DNA from: JANPLN01 sp041736155
GTDB taxonomy: Bacteria > Bdellovibrionota > Bdellovibrionia > Bdellovibrionales > JAGQZY01
NCBI GenBank assembly: GCA_041736155.1
Contig: JBGSUL010000032.1
Span: 124,001 to 188,000 of the forward strand
Length of the DNA: 64,000 nt
Direction of reading: 5' to 3'
Part shown: positions 18,792-27,900 of the stretch, piece after piece
Position numbering within the stretch: position 1 is the stretch's first letter
How the letters are laid out: every line of letters starts with the position of its first letter
Made by a program: the position numbers and the translations under genes
The notes under the pieces: generated by a model
What the model saw: the letters and a program-made list of their open reading frames with translations, nothing else
What the model was told of the DNA's origin: nothing
Database searches by the model: none

Positions 18792-18822
18792 GCTTCTTCA
18801 TCCTGAAGAAGCGCATTTTTTA
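18792..18822. promoter_or_regulatory. Strong hairpin plus T-run in the subtilase 5' region
   Basis: GCTTCTTCA (18792-18800) pairs perfectly with TGAAGAAGC (18804-18812); a T-run follows on the plus strand (18816-18821). On the plus strand it has the form of a terminator, yet no plus-strand gene ends here. On the minus strand it lies about 37 bases before the subtilase start and would be in its leader. Confidence 0.45.
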
Positions 18823-18950
18823 ATTTAAACATGAGCAAGAGAGAGAAAGAAGGCCAGTTCGCAAAAGATGAAAAAATACTTTCATGGTCACGTAAACGTG
18901 AAACAGGCTGCAATGTCTAGACGAGTGTCCTGGAATCCGCTCTGGGAGCG

Positions 18951-19772
18951 TTATTCCAGGGATGAGAGAAAAGTGGTTAAAAAGAGGGAAAATTTTTCTT
19001 CGACAGATTTGGCGCGTTCGGTGACTTCGTCGTGGGTGAGTTTGTGTTTACCCAGTCCAGAGGCGAGATTGGTAATGCAACTCACGGCACACACACGCAA
19101 CCCGAGGTGATTGGCGGCAATACTTTCCGGGACCGTGCTCATGCCCACCGCTTTGCCACCGATCATTTGTAAGAAACGCACTTCGGCAGGAGTTTCATAG
19201 GCAGGACCACTCACGCCACAATAAACACCTTTCCAAAATGGAATGTTGAGTTGTTTTAAGGTGGCGCACATTTTTTCGGTTAATTTTTTATCGTAGGCTT
19301 CCGTCATGTCAGGAAAACGTGGACCTAAATTTTTAATATTCGGACCCATCAATGGATTTATGCCCATCAGGTTAATGTGATCTTCGATCACCGTAAAATC
19401 ACCGGGCGACATGGCTGGGTCTAAACCACCAGCGGAGTTGGTGAGAATTAAGGTTTCAATCCCCAACATAGCCAATGTGCGCACTGGGTAAACCACGGAT
19501 TCCATGGTATGGCCTTCGTAGTAATGAGTTCGTCCCTGCAAAATAGCCATGGGAATTTTACCGACGGTTCCGAGCACCAGTCGGCCACTGTGACCCTCCA
19601 CCGTCGGTGGGGCAAAGTGCGGGATTTGGTCGTAAGGAATGGTGGCTTCTACATTGACGTTTTTGACAAAAGCACCAAGGCCTGAGCCTAAAATCAAACC
19701 GACTTTGGGTTTTAAGGAACTTGATGTACGTAACGACGTCGTCGTTTCCTGAAGTTTTTCCAGCACTTCCAT
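18951..19772 (-). CDS. punA: Purine nucleoside phosphorylase
   Basis: 273 residues, the length of trimeric PNPs that split inosine and guanosine to free base and ribose 1-phosphate. Family motifs: LILGSGLGAFV, the HSGRLVLGTVG block, ILQGRTHYYEGHTME, LTNSAGGLDPAMSPGDF and GPAYETPAEVRFLQMIGGKA VGMSTVPE. The ribosome-binding site is AGAGGTCTT before ATG. Last gene of the deoC-deoA-punA run. CCTGGAAT/ATTCCAGG arms (18929-18936, 18953-18960) embrace its stop codon. Confidence 0.94.
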   Translation of the reverse strand: MEVLEKLQETTTSLRTSSSLKPKVGLILGSGLGAFVKNVNVEATIPYDQIPHFAPPTVEGHSGRLVLGTVGKIPMAILQGRTHYYEGHTMESVVYPVRTLAMLGIETLILTNSAGGLDPAMSPGDFTVIEDHINLMGINPLMGPNIKNLGPRFPDMTEAYDKKLTEKMCATLKQLNIPFWKGVYCGVSGPAYETPAEVRFLQMIGGKAVGMSTVPESIAANHLGLRVCAVSCITNLASGLGKHKLTHDEVTERAKSVEEKFSLFLTTFLSSLE

Positions 19773-19835
19773 AAAGACCTCTTATCCTTGGTCACAGAGC
19801 AAAAGCTCTATTTATCAGCAGCCACAATACGATCT

Positions 19836-19996
19836 AGGGTGAGTGGATAATTTAAAAGACTTTAGAAGGCCTTAAATTTAATTTGAATCGAGGCGCGAGG
19901 AGGAATTGCTAGCAAAGCGCTAACAAGACGACGAGCAACGATGAGTCAGATTAAAGTTAAGGCCTTCTAAAGTCTTTTAAATTATCCACTCGCCCT
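19836..19996. repeat. Inverted repeat (47-bp arms) duplicating the deoA 3' end
   Basis: Arm 19836-19882 is the reverse complement of arm 19950-19996 with two mismatches. The right arm includes the last 13 codons and stop of deoA; the left arm is an inverted copy of them in the gap before punA. The 67-base spacer holds a further stem (TTGTTAGC/GCTAGCAA with one mismatch). In the deoA transcript this would fold into a very long hairpin just ahead of punA. Confidence 0.95.
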
Positions 19997-21300
19997 AATA
20001 TCAAACTGGGCGCGGGGACTTTTTGCAAGGAAATCTTGCAGCTCTTTGTTAGGAATTGGTGTGCTTGGGAATTCTTGTCTTGGGTGCGAGAGGTGAAGGA
20101 GAAGAGGGTTTCGCCCTTTTTTACGGCGTCGCCGATTTTTTTATGCACGATCAAACTAGCCTGATGGTCAATAGCATCGCTGGTTTTAAGCCTTCCGGCA
20201 CCAAGGCTAATGGTCGCATAACCGATGTCTTCAGCATTAAAAGTTTCCACAAAACCATCCTGCGTGGCGGCGACGGTTTCCCATGACGCTGGCTGCATTT
20301 GAAACTCACTGAGTCGACCCCCTTGGGCGGTCACCATTTTGCAGAACATTTCATAGGCTTGACCGGAGGTGAGAGTTTTTTCCGCCAGGGCGTGCGCTTC
20401 GTCGTAGGTAGAACATCTTTGTGCCAAAACCAACATTTCTGCCGAAAGAACCAGAGAAAGTTCGCGGGTGTCCGAAAAATCTTGGGGAGAGAATTGCATA
20501 ACGGATTTATTTTCAAAAAGAGAAAGACATTCTAAAACTTCAATCGCATTACCGACAAAACGCCCCAAGGGTTGATTCATTTGTGTGACGTAAGCCACGG
20601 TTTGCACATGATTGAGAGCGGCAGTTTCTACGAGCCAGCGCGCCAGTTCTTGCGCGTCTTCGAGAGTTTTCATAAACGCGCCAGAGCCGGTTTTTACATC
20701 CATCACCAATCCGCAAATGCCTTCGGCGATTTTTTTCGACAAAATGCTCGCACAAATTAAACCGATGGATTCCACGGTGCCAGTCACATCGCGCAACGCA
20801 TACATTTTTTTATCGGCCGGGCATATTTCAGCCGTCTGGCCAATCAGAGCGCAGCCCAAGGTGGACACTTGCTGTTGAAAACTCTGTAGAGAAAGTTGAA
20901 TGTTAAATCCAGGAATGGCTTCCATCTTGTCGAGCGTTCCCCCCGTGTGACCCAAGCCGCGACCTGCAATCATGGGAACCGGTACGCCACAGGCGGCGAC
21001 AATCGGTGCAATCAGCAAACTGGTTTTGTCGCCAATTCCGCCGGTGCTGTGTTTGTCGACAGCGGGATATTTCGTATGAGTGAAAGAAACTTGTTGCCCT
21101 GATTTCAGCATGGCATCGGTGAGATGACCGGCTTCTTTTTTTTGTAATCCGCGCAGGGTGATGGCCATCAAAAGGGCGGCCATTTGGTAATCAGGGATTT
21201 CTCCACGAAAACAACCATTCACCATAAAAAATAATTCTTCGCGACTGAGCTCTAATCCATCTCTTTTTTTACGAATGAGTACGGCGGGAATTAAATTCAT
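19957..21300 (-). CDS. deoA: Thymidine / pyrimidine-nucleoside phosphorylase
   Basis: 447 residues. Phosphorolysis of thymidine or uridine. The glycosyltransferase-3 fold motifs are VDKHSTGGIGDKTSLLIAP, MIAGRGLGHTGGTLDKMEAI PGF and VMDVKTGSGAFM. Length fits DeoA or Pdp, which cannot be told apart here. The start overlaps the deoC stop by ATGA. The final 40 bases form one arm of a long inverted repeat, so the C-terminal residues (VDNLKDFRRP) are encoded by hairpin sequence. Confidence 0.93.
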   Translation of the reverse strand: MNLIPAVLIRKKRDGLELSREELFFMVNGCFRGEIPDYQMAALLMAITLRGLQKKEAGHLTDAMLKSGQQVSFTHTKYPAVDKHSTGGIGDKTSLLIAPIVAACGVPVPMIAGRGLGHTGGTLDKMEAIPGFNIQLSLQSFQQQVSTLGCALIGQTAEICPADKKMYALRDVTGTVESIGLICASILSKKIAEGICGLVMDVKTGSGAFMKTLEDAQELARWLVETAALNHVQTVAYVTQMNQPLGRFVGNAIEVLECLSLFENKSVMQFSPQDFSDTRELSLVLSAEMLVLAQRCSTYDEAHALAEKTLTSGQAYEMFCKMVTAQGGRLSEFQMQPASWETVAATQDGFVETFNAEDIGYATISLGAGRLKTSDAIDHQASLIVHKKIGDAVKKGETLFSFTSRTQDKNSQAHQFLTKSCKISLQKVPAPSLILGRVDNLKDFRRP

Positions 21301-21959
21301 CGAGGACCTCGCAGCTCGTGGAGAATCGCGACACTTTGACTGGCGCCAATGCGTTGCGCTCCTAAAGAAACAAATTTTTGAAAATCAGCAGCTGTTTTAA
21401 TGCCACCACTGGCTTTGATAAGAAGATCCTTACGACCATGGGCTTTCATCAGTTGAACCGCCTCTTCGGTCGCGCCAACGCTGGCAAAACCAGTGGATGT
21501 TTTTATAAATTCGGCCTCGCTTTGGTTGACGAGGTCAATGGCCGTCAGTAATTCTTCATGCGATAAGACTCCCGACTCAACAATGACTTTGATCAAAGCC
21601 TGACCACGACAGGTGCGTACGATTTCGCGCAGTTCCTCGAGAACCGATTGAGTTTTTTGACTCTTTAAAAATCCCACATTGATCACGCAGTCGATTTCCG
21701 TAGCGCCGTCCAATAGCGCCTGTTGAGTTTCCGCTATTTTTACGCGGGTATGATTAGCGCCGAGAGGAAAGCCGACAACGGTGCATACTTTTACTGAGGT
21801 TTGAACAAGATGCTCACGGCAAAGTGAAACCCAGCAGGGATTTACGCAAACAGAAAAAAAGGAATGAGTTTCTGCTTCCTTACACAGGGTCTTAATTTCC
21901 TCAGCGGTGGCTGATTGTTTCAGGAGGGTGTGATCAAAGTACTGTGCCCAAAGATTCAT
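21297..21959 (-). CDS. deoC: Deoxyribose-phosphate aldolase
   Basis: 220 residues from the ATG at 21959 (MNLWAQYFDHTLLK), which has GGAAG upstream; the frame stays open to 22031 but the added residues do not match the family. Cleaves deoxyribose 5-phosphate to acetaldehyde and glyceraldehyde 3-phosphate. The Schiff-base lysine lies in ALIKVIVESG, and EFIKTSTGFA with IKASGGIKT are the other signature blocks. With deoA and punA it turns nucleosides, for example from digested DNA, into central metabolites. Confidence 0.95.
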   Translation of the reverse strand: MNLWAQYFDHTLLKQSATAEEIKTLCKEAETHSFFSVCVNPCWVSLCREHLVQTSVKVCTVVGFPLGANHTRVKIAETQQALLDGATEIDCVINVGFLKSQKTQSVLEELREIVRTCRGQALIKVIVESGVLSHEELLTAIDLVNQSEAEFIKTSTGFASVGATEEAVQLMKAHGRKDLLIKASGGIKTAADFQKFVSLGAQRIGASQSVAILHELRGPR

Positions 21960-22049
21960 ACTTCCACACCTACAGAAGAGCGGTGACGAAGTCAAAGTTT
22001 GTCGACGACTCTCCTTGCAGAGAATCGCCAATGGGTGGGGCTGGTATTT

Positions 22050-23264
22050 TTAGCTGGTTTTTTTGATAAATGGATTGTCTGAAGGTACACCGCTCGACAT
22101 GCCGGGAATGCCAGGAATTCCCGTATTGGCAGGAGCGCGAGGTGCGGGCGCAGATGGAGCTCGAGGTGCAGGAGCGGACGGAGCATTCGGCGCAGGATTT
22201 CCTCCACCAGTAGCTGCGTTGACGGCAGCAGAAATGCTTTTTCCCATCATACTCTTACCCATTTCTGCAGAGATTTTTCCCTCTTGCATTAAACGAGTGA
22301 GACAATCATCCATGGTTTGCATTCCTTCATTTTTGGCGATTTGCATGGTGGATTTAATTTGGAAAATTTTATTTTCACGAATCAGGTTTCCAATGGCAAC
22401 ATTGTTGATCATAATTTCGTGCGCAGCGACGCGACCTTTCCCATCGGCCGTAGGCAAGAGTGTTTGTGCGATTACGGCTTTTAAACTTTCGGAAAGCATG
22501 GAACGAACTTGCGGTTGCTCATCTTGCGGAAAACTATCGATGATACGATCGATGGTTTTTGGTGCGCTCATGGTGTGCAGGGTTCCAAAAACCAAGTGGC
22601 CAGTTTCTGCGGCTTTGAGGGCCAGCCCGATGGTTTCAGGATCCCGCATCTCACCCACCAGAATAATATCTGGATCTTCGCGCAAGGCCGCGCGCAGAGC
22701 ATCCGAAAACGACTTGGTGTTGTTGTGTACTTCGCGTTGGTTGACGAGAGCCATCTTGTTGGGATGAGTAAATTCAATGGGATCTTCAAGTGTGAGGATG
22801 TGAACTTTTTGTGTTTCGTTGAGCTCATTAATCAGCGCCGCGAGGGTTGTGGATTTTCCGGATCCTGTCGGACCCGTGACAAGAATAAGTCCTTGGCTTG
22901 CTTTGATCACCTCTTGCATAATTTTTGGTAACTTGAGGTCTTCGCAGGTTTTGATTTTTTCAGGAATATGACGGAAGACCGCACCGATCCCTTTTCGTTG
23001 CATGAAGATGTTACAGCGAAAACGTCCCGTTCCTTCAACTGCGTAAGCGCAATCGAAATCCAAATTTTCTGTGAACTGCTTGCGTTGGTTTTCTGTGAGA
23101 ATTTCAAAAATCAGCGCTTTGCATTCTTCGTTTGTGAGATCGCGATACTCGAGGCGTTCCATTTCTCCATGGAGACGAAGCATGGGCGGTGCGCCAGTGG
23201 TTAAATGCAAATCAGACGCCCCCTGTTTGACCATAATTCTAAATAAATCATCTAGCTTTGCCAT
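22050..23264 (-). CDS. pilT: Type IV pilus retraction ATPase PilT
   Basis: 404 residues. Hexameric ATPase that pulls in type IV pili, driving twitching motility. Walker A is VTGPTGSGKSTTLAALI, the Asp box LEDPIEFTH, Walker B DIILVGEMRDPETI, the His box TGHLVFGTLHT, and the C-terminal PilT mark is IGNLIREN. After residue 345 comes a tail of about 55 residues rich in Ala and Pro with imperfect repeats (APSAPAPRAPSAPAPRAP), not found in typical PilT. Divergent from rng, with 66 bases between starts. Confidence 0.95.
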   Translation of the reverse strand: MAKLDDLFRIMVKQGASDLHLTTGAPPMLRLHGEMERLEYRDLTNEECKALIFEILTENQRKQFTENLDFDCAYAVEGTGRFRCNIFMQRKGIGAVFRHIPEKIKTCEDLKLPKIMQEVIKASQGLILVTGPTGSGKSTTLAALINELNETQKVHILTLEDPIEFTHPNKMALVNQREVHNNTKSFSDALRAALREDPDIILVGEMRDPETIGLALKAAETGHLVFGTLHTMSAPKTIDRIIDSFPQDEQPQVRSMLSESLKAVIAQTLLPTADGKGRVAAHEIMINNVAIGNLIRENKIFQIKSTMQIAKNEGMQTMDDCLTRLMQEGKISAEMGKSMMGKSISAAVNAATGGGNPAPNAPSAPAPRAPSAPAPRAPANTGIPGIPGMSSGVPSDNPFIKKTS

Positions 23265-23330
23265 AAGACCTCAATTCGTATACCTTTTCGGCTTTGAGGC
23301 GCATACAATGAAGGCCAGACAGGAGTCATC

Positions 23331-24821
23331 ATGGTAAAAACTGAAATTTTAATTCAATCCAATCGTCTAGAGACACGCGTCGCATATCTCGAAAAAGGTG
23401 AACTGGTGGATTACAAGGTGGAGCGCAAATTGTCCCCGACCTTGGTCGGAGCGGTTTACTGTGGGCGTGTGGTTCGGGTTTTGCCAGGGATGCAAGCGGC
23501 CTTTGTCGACATCGGCTTGGAAAGAGCGGCCTTTCTTTATGTGGGCGACGTACGCGAAGAAGATTTTGTTTTCGAAGGCGAGAGCGAAGAAGTTTCTAAC
23601 GTGTGGCTTCAAAAAGCCAAACCAAAAATTCAGGAATTACTGACAGAAGGTCAAACCCTTATGGTACAAGTTGCCAAAGATCCTATCGGCACCAAAGGAG
23701 CGCGGATCACCACACATATTTCTCTGGCAGCTCGAAGAATTGTGTATTTGCCAACTCTCACACATTTTGGAATTTCGAGAAAAATTGAAAATGAAGGGGA
23801 GCGCCAACGTCTTACAGAAATGTTAGAAAAAAATGTTCCTACAGGCGGCATGATTGTGCGCACAATTGGCGAAGGCATGCTTGAGGCTGAACTCAAAACA
23901 GATTTAGAATTCTTGCAAAAACTCTGGGATGAAATTCAACAAGCGTATCTCAGTAGACAAAATAAAATCGGACAAATTCACTCGGAAGTGGAATACAGCT
24001 TGCGTATTTTGCGCGATATGCTGAACCCCGACATTAACAATGTTTGGGTCGAGGGTCAGGAGACGCATCAACGCATTTTAAAATTTGTACAACAATTCAT
24101 GCCGCAATATCAAAACCGCATTCAGCATTATTACGAAAAAGAACCGTTGTTTAGCCATTACGGTGTAGACGATGAGGTGGAAAAGGCTCTTGCACGAAAA
24201 GTGTGGTTGCGTTCGGGAGGTTATCTTGTCATCGACGAGGCCGAGGCGTTGGTGGTCATTGATGTAAATACGGGTAAATTTGTTGGTAAAAAAGATCTCG
24301 AAGATACGATTTTTAAAACTAATATGGAAGCAGTTAAAGAAATTGCTTTGCAAATTCGTTTGCGCGATTGCGGTGGAATTATCATTGTCGACTTTATCGA
24401 TATGGTCGAACAAGAACATCGCGATCGAGTTCTTAAGGGTCTCAGTGAAGAAGTCAAAAGAGATCGTGTGCGCGTTTCTGTGGTATCCATGACCGGCTTG
24501 GGTCTCGTGGAGCTCACGCGTAAACGTTTGCGCTCGAGTTTACGCCGGAGTCTAACGGACCCGTGTTTCTATTGTCATGGGTTGGGAAGCTTAAAAAAGA
24601 AAGAGACCATCGTCTGCGAGATTTTTCGCGATCTCAGCCACCGTGTTGCCAAAAAGACAATTTCTAAACCAATCCTTGTGCATTGCCATACAGATATTGT
24701 GAACTGGGTCTATAGCGAAGAAAGCGAAATGATGGGGACATTTGAAGAAGAACTGGGTGTGCCGATCATTTTTCAAATGGATCCAAAGAAGCATTTCGAA
24801 GAATTTTCCATTGAGGTCTAG
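23331..24821 (+). CDS. rng: Ribonuclease G / E family endoribonuclease
   Basis: 496 residues, the size of RNase G, which matures 16S rRNA 5' ends and trims mRNAs. The S1 domain occupies about residues 35-130 (YCGRVVRVLPGMQAAFVDIG). The catalytic magnesium site is seen in VVIDVNTGKFVG and IIIVDFIDM. The zinc link is DPCFYCHGLGS. No extended RNase E scaffold tail is present. The stop is followed at once by a 7-bp hairpin, CTCTGAC G GTCAGAG (24824-24838), with no T-run. Confidence 0.95.
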   Translation: MVKTEILIQSNRLETRVAYLEKGELVDYKVERKLSPTLVGAVYCGRVVRVLPGMQAAFVDIGLERAAFLYVGDVREEDFVFEGESEEVSNVWLQKAKPKIQELLTEGQTLMVQVAKDPIGTKGARITTHISLAARRIVYLPTLTHFGISRKIENEGERQRLTEMLEKNVPTGGMIVRTIGEGMLEAELKTDLEFLQKLWDEIQQAYLSRQNKIGQIHSEVEYSLRILRDMLNPDINNVWVEGQETHQRILKFVQQFMPQYQNRIQHYYEKEPLFSHYGVDDEVEKALARKVWLRSGGYLVIDEAEALVVIDVNTGKFVGKKDLEDTIFKTNMEAVKEIALQIRLRDCGGIIIVDFIDMVEQEHRDRVLKGLSEEVKRDRVRVSVVSMTGLGLVELTRKRLRSSLRRSLTDPCFYCHGLGSLKKKETIVCEIFRDLSHRVAKKTISKPILVHCHTDIVNWVYSEESEMMGTFEEELGVPIIFQMDPKKHFEEFSIEV

Positions 24822-24962
24822 TGCTCTGACGGTCAGAGTACAGGGCACGTCCCAAAACAAGACGGCTCTCTCTGAGTCACTTTTCCGAGGAAAGGGAAGA
24901 GTTCCTCCCTATGGAAAAATCGTGAAAATCCCTTTATTTTATTGAGCTCATGTTGAATAATT

Positions 24963-24999
24963 AAGCTAATCAGTTCGTTAGCTTTAGGGGGATTCATGA
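24963..24999 (+). promoter_or_regulatory. Shared start region, copy 2
   Basis: ATCAGTTCGTTA (24969-24980) followed by GGGGGATTCATGA (24987-24999), matching the region before the 412-residue exported protein at 12975. Here AAGCTAA (24963-24969) can also pair with TTAGCTT (24978-24984), placing the element in a small hairpin ahead of the ribosome-binding site. Confidence 0.55.
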
Positions 25000-27900
25000 G
25001 AATCAAAAAAAATAGTCTCGTGACGTATAGAGTGTTTGCCGCCATCACAACGTTAGCCATACTTGTCGTGGGCTTTCAAAACTGTGGAAACAGTAAAACA
25101 TTCACCGCGGCCGTAAAAATAAATTCGATCAGTGGGACAGAAGAGGTTCCACAATACGCGGAATTAAAACTGGGAGAGTCTGCGTCGTTCCCACCACTCA
25201 AACTTTTTTTCGTTGTTGATAATTCTGGAACGATGCAAGCGAACCAGATCAATCTTTCCAATGCTTTTTCCGAAATGTTTTCAAATCAAAATGCCGATAA
25301 TCTTTCGCCTTTTGAATCCACCGCGTACGTGTTTAATACGGCGCAAATGTCCATCGGGCAGTCAGATGAATCCTTTGCTAAATTGCCAATCAATGATTTG
25401 AAATATTTTGAACAAATGTCGTGGAGCAATCTGCTTGCTGGGCCGCGAAGTTATATCCTCAATGGCGATGTGCCCGGGGATTTAGTTGGTTATCGCTCAG
25501 TGGTTTCTAACTCTTCGGGACTCAATGCTGTTTCTTATATTCCATCGCCAGTGTCTCTTTTTATGGAGAATAGCGGGCGTAGCCTCGCTTCGACAAAATC
25601 ATTTAAAACTAGAGATGGGTCTGTAGAGGAATTTTCGAAAGACTTCACAGAGCGACTCAAGATTCTCGATCCTGCGCGCTCAGCCATGGATCCTGTAAAA
25701 AAGACGGGCGTCTTGGATATGGTGATTGATAAGGAAAGCGGACTATGCGCGGTAGCTCGTGTGATGAGAAATAAAAGTGATTATATTAAAGACGGTGATA
25801 TCGCTGCATTTATTGTCGTGTCGGATGAAGAAGACTCAGACATTAAAGGGTTGAGTTGCATTCAGTCAGTGAAAGATTATACTTCCGAACAAGATTTTTT
25901 TGATGGTTATTGTATCAACCCCAAAACAAAGTTGAGCTATAGAGAGCTAAATCCAAGTCCAAACCAAGCCAACTGTAAGGTCGATTATTCTACTGGATTT
26001 ACCTACACGTATTCTTACACACTCCCCAAGACAGATGTATCTTACTATATCCAACAACGCGATTACACTGTTCGGCAGTACATAGTAAACTATAGCGCCG
26101 TCACTCACACCTATAGTCAACCGCAAGTGGTCATTTCTTATTACACAAAAGCGCCCACCTACGAAGTTCCGCAGTCCACAATCAGTTATTACAAAAAAGT
26201 GGAAAGCTGCGACATCCGCGATGGAGTTAAATTCAATTGCACATATACTTTTCCACAATCGACGACTTCCGTTTTTGCAGAAAGTTTTTCTAATTGCAGT
26301 TCATTTGCAACAGGAAAAATCCCCTCCGATGCATTATTGGGTGACAGTAGCCACCCGTTAACATGTAATAAATTAGCCAACAAAACCCTTTCCGGAAGTT
26401 GTACATCTACGGATACAACTAAATTGAATTGCAAACAGAACTATTCACCGTCTCGCCTAAGCTTAGCAGCTATAGACGGTGTAGTTTCCTCTACCTGTGA
26501 AAGTTTTGCTACATCTTCAGGGAAACTTCCGGCGAACGCTGTACTCAATGATGCAGGTTTTGAAGTTCAATGTGCGAGTACAGTGAAGACAAATATTGTG
26601 GGAAGTGGACTGTGCAGTCCGAATAAAGCGGATTGTAAAGAAGCAGCTACAGGGAAAACATCGGTCGCGATCGATGGCATTCCTACAGATGCTTCGGCGA
26701 GTGCCTGTATGGCCTATGCTGTGAAAAATAAATCCAAGCTTGATAGTAATGCTCTATTGGAAAACGCCTCGTACCCGGTCACATGCGCTGAATCCAATGG
26801 CCGCACGGTAACCAACCAGGAGGGGCGTTGCTCGACTTTATCGAGCGCATACAAAAACTGTTCCGAGCACGCGGCGGCCACGCCGACAAAAGGTACGCAC
26901 AATGGTGTCGTTGCTTCTACCTGTTTGTCCTTTATTCAAACGGCAATTGGTCCTTCGCGCGTGATCGCCACATCGCCTGCGCCGACTTGTGCGCTATCGA
27001 GCGCGGTGCAAACTGTGATAGTAAATAAGACGATGAATTACAACGGGACGTCGTCTACCTACACACCTGCTGCAAACGCATCATGCTTTGATGAGCTCAA
27101 AGATTACATCGCGGTGAACGACGGCATTACAACGGTGACTTCGTGTAAGGTGAATTCCGTGGTGAAGTCATTCATGCTCCATAACACTGGCAAGTTGTGT
27201 GCACAGTTGCCCGATCCATTATCTCCTTGCTCAACTTCTGCTAAGCGCGAATGTATTGCTCAAGATGTGGCGGCGGGTGATCCTTATTTGAGTTCACTTA
27301 CGCAAAAAGTATTTGCTGGCGAATTCACATGCAATACAAAATGCTCTGATACGTCCTTTTGTGGAACACAAGTTGGGACGATTGGCGAAAATTACAAAGA
27401 TTGCAGCGTGAGCGATGCTTCGACACAGAGACCTTTTAAGAAAGAACTGTATAGTAATAAAAACATCGTTTGTAATCTCGATGAAAAGGCCACCCCTGTC
27501 GTTACCCGAGATTCTTATCGAGATATCGGTAGCAAGATTGATTACGTAGCAGGAGCCGCCTCGGAGAGTGGAATTCCCAATGCTTTGGCAAACTACATTC
27601 GCGACGAGAGCGAACTGACTTTTGGTGCGAATAAACCCAGTGTATCTGTCTTCGTACGTCAGCCCGGCGATTCGTTGGGAACCAATGGATCTTTGGGAAC
27701 GGCGTACAATGCTTTTGCTGATCTTATGGGTGGAGAAAAACGATCTGTACTGAGTGGAGCACAAGGTTATGCCGAGGCTCTCAAGTCCTTAAGTGCCGTG
27801 ATTAAAGAAAAGCTCGCGCGCTCTTTCAATGTCGACATCGGCCAGGACAATAAAGTGCAGCGTATATGGCACCGCAAAGCGGGAAGCACGACGTGGGGGA

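Noticed and set aside
19836..19882. Plus-strand copy of the deoA end as a deoA pseudogene
   Set aside because: Only 13 codons are copied and in inverted orientation; better described as a hairpin arm.
22140..22200. Possible CRISPR-like repeat in the pilT 3' region
   Set aside because: The repeats are short coding repeats (Ala/Pro codons) without spacers.
22063..22767. 234-codon plus-strand frame opposite pilT
   Set aside because: Antisense shadow created by the Ala/Pro-rich tail and strong codon bias of pilT.
26290..27020. DNA-level tandem repeat in the VWA gene
   Set aside because: The repeats are recognisable only at protein level; the DNA is too diverged to be a recent duplication.
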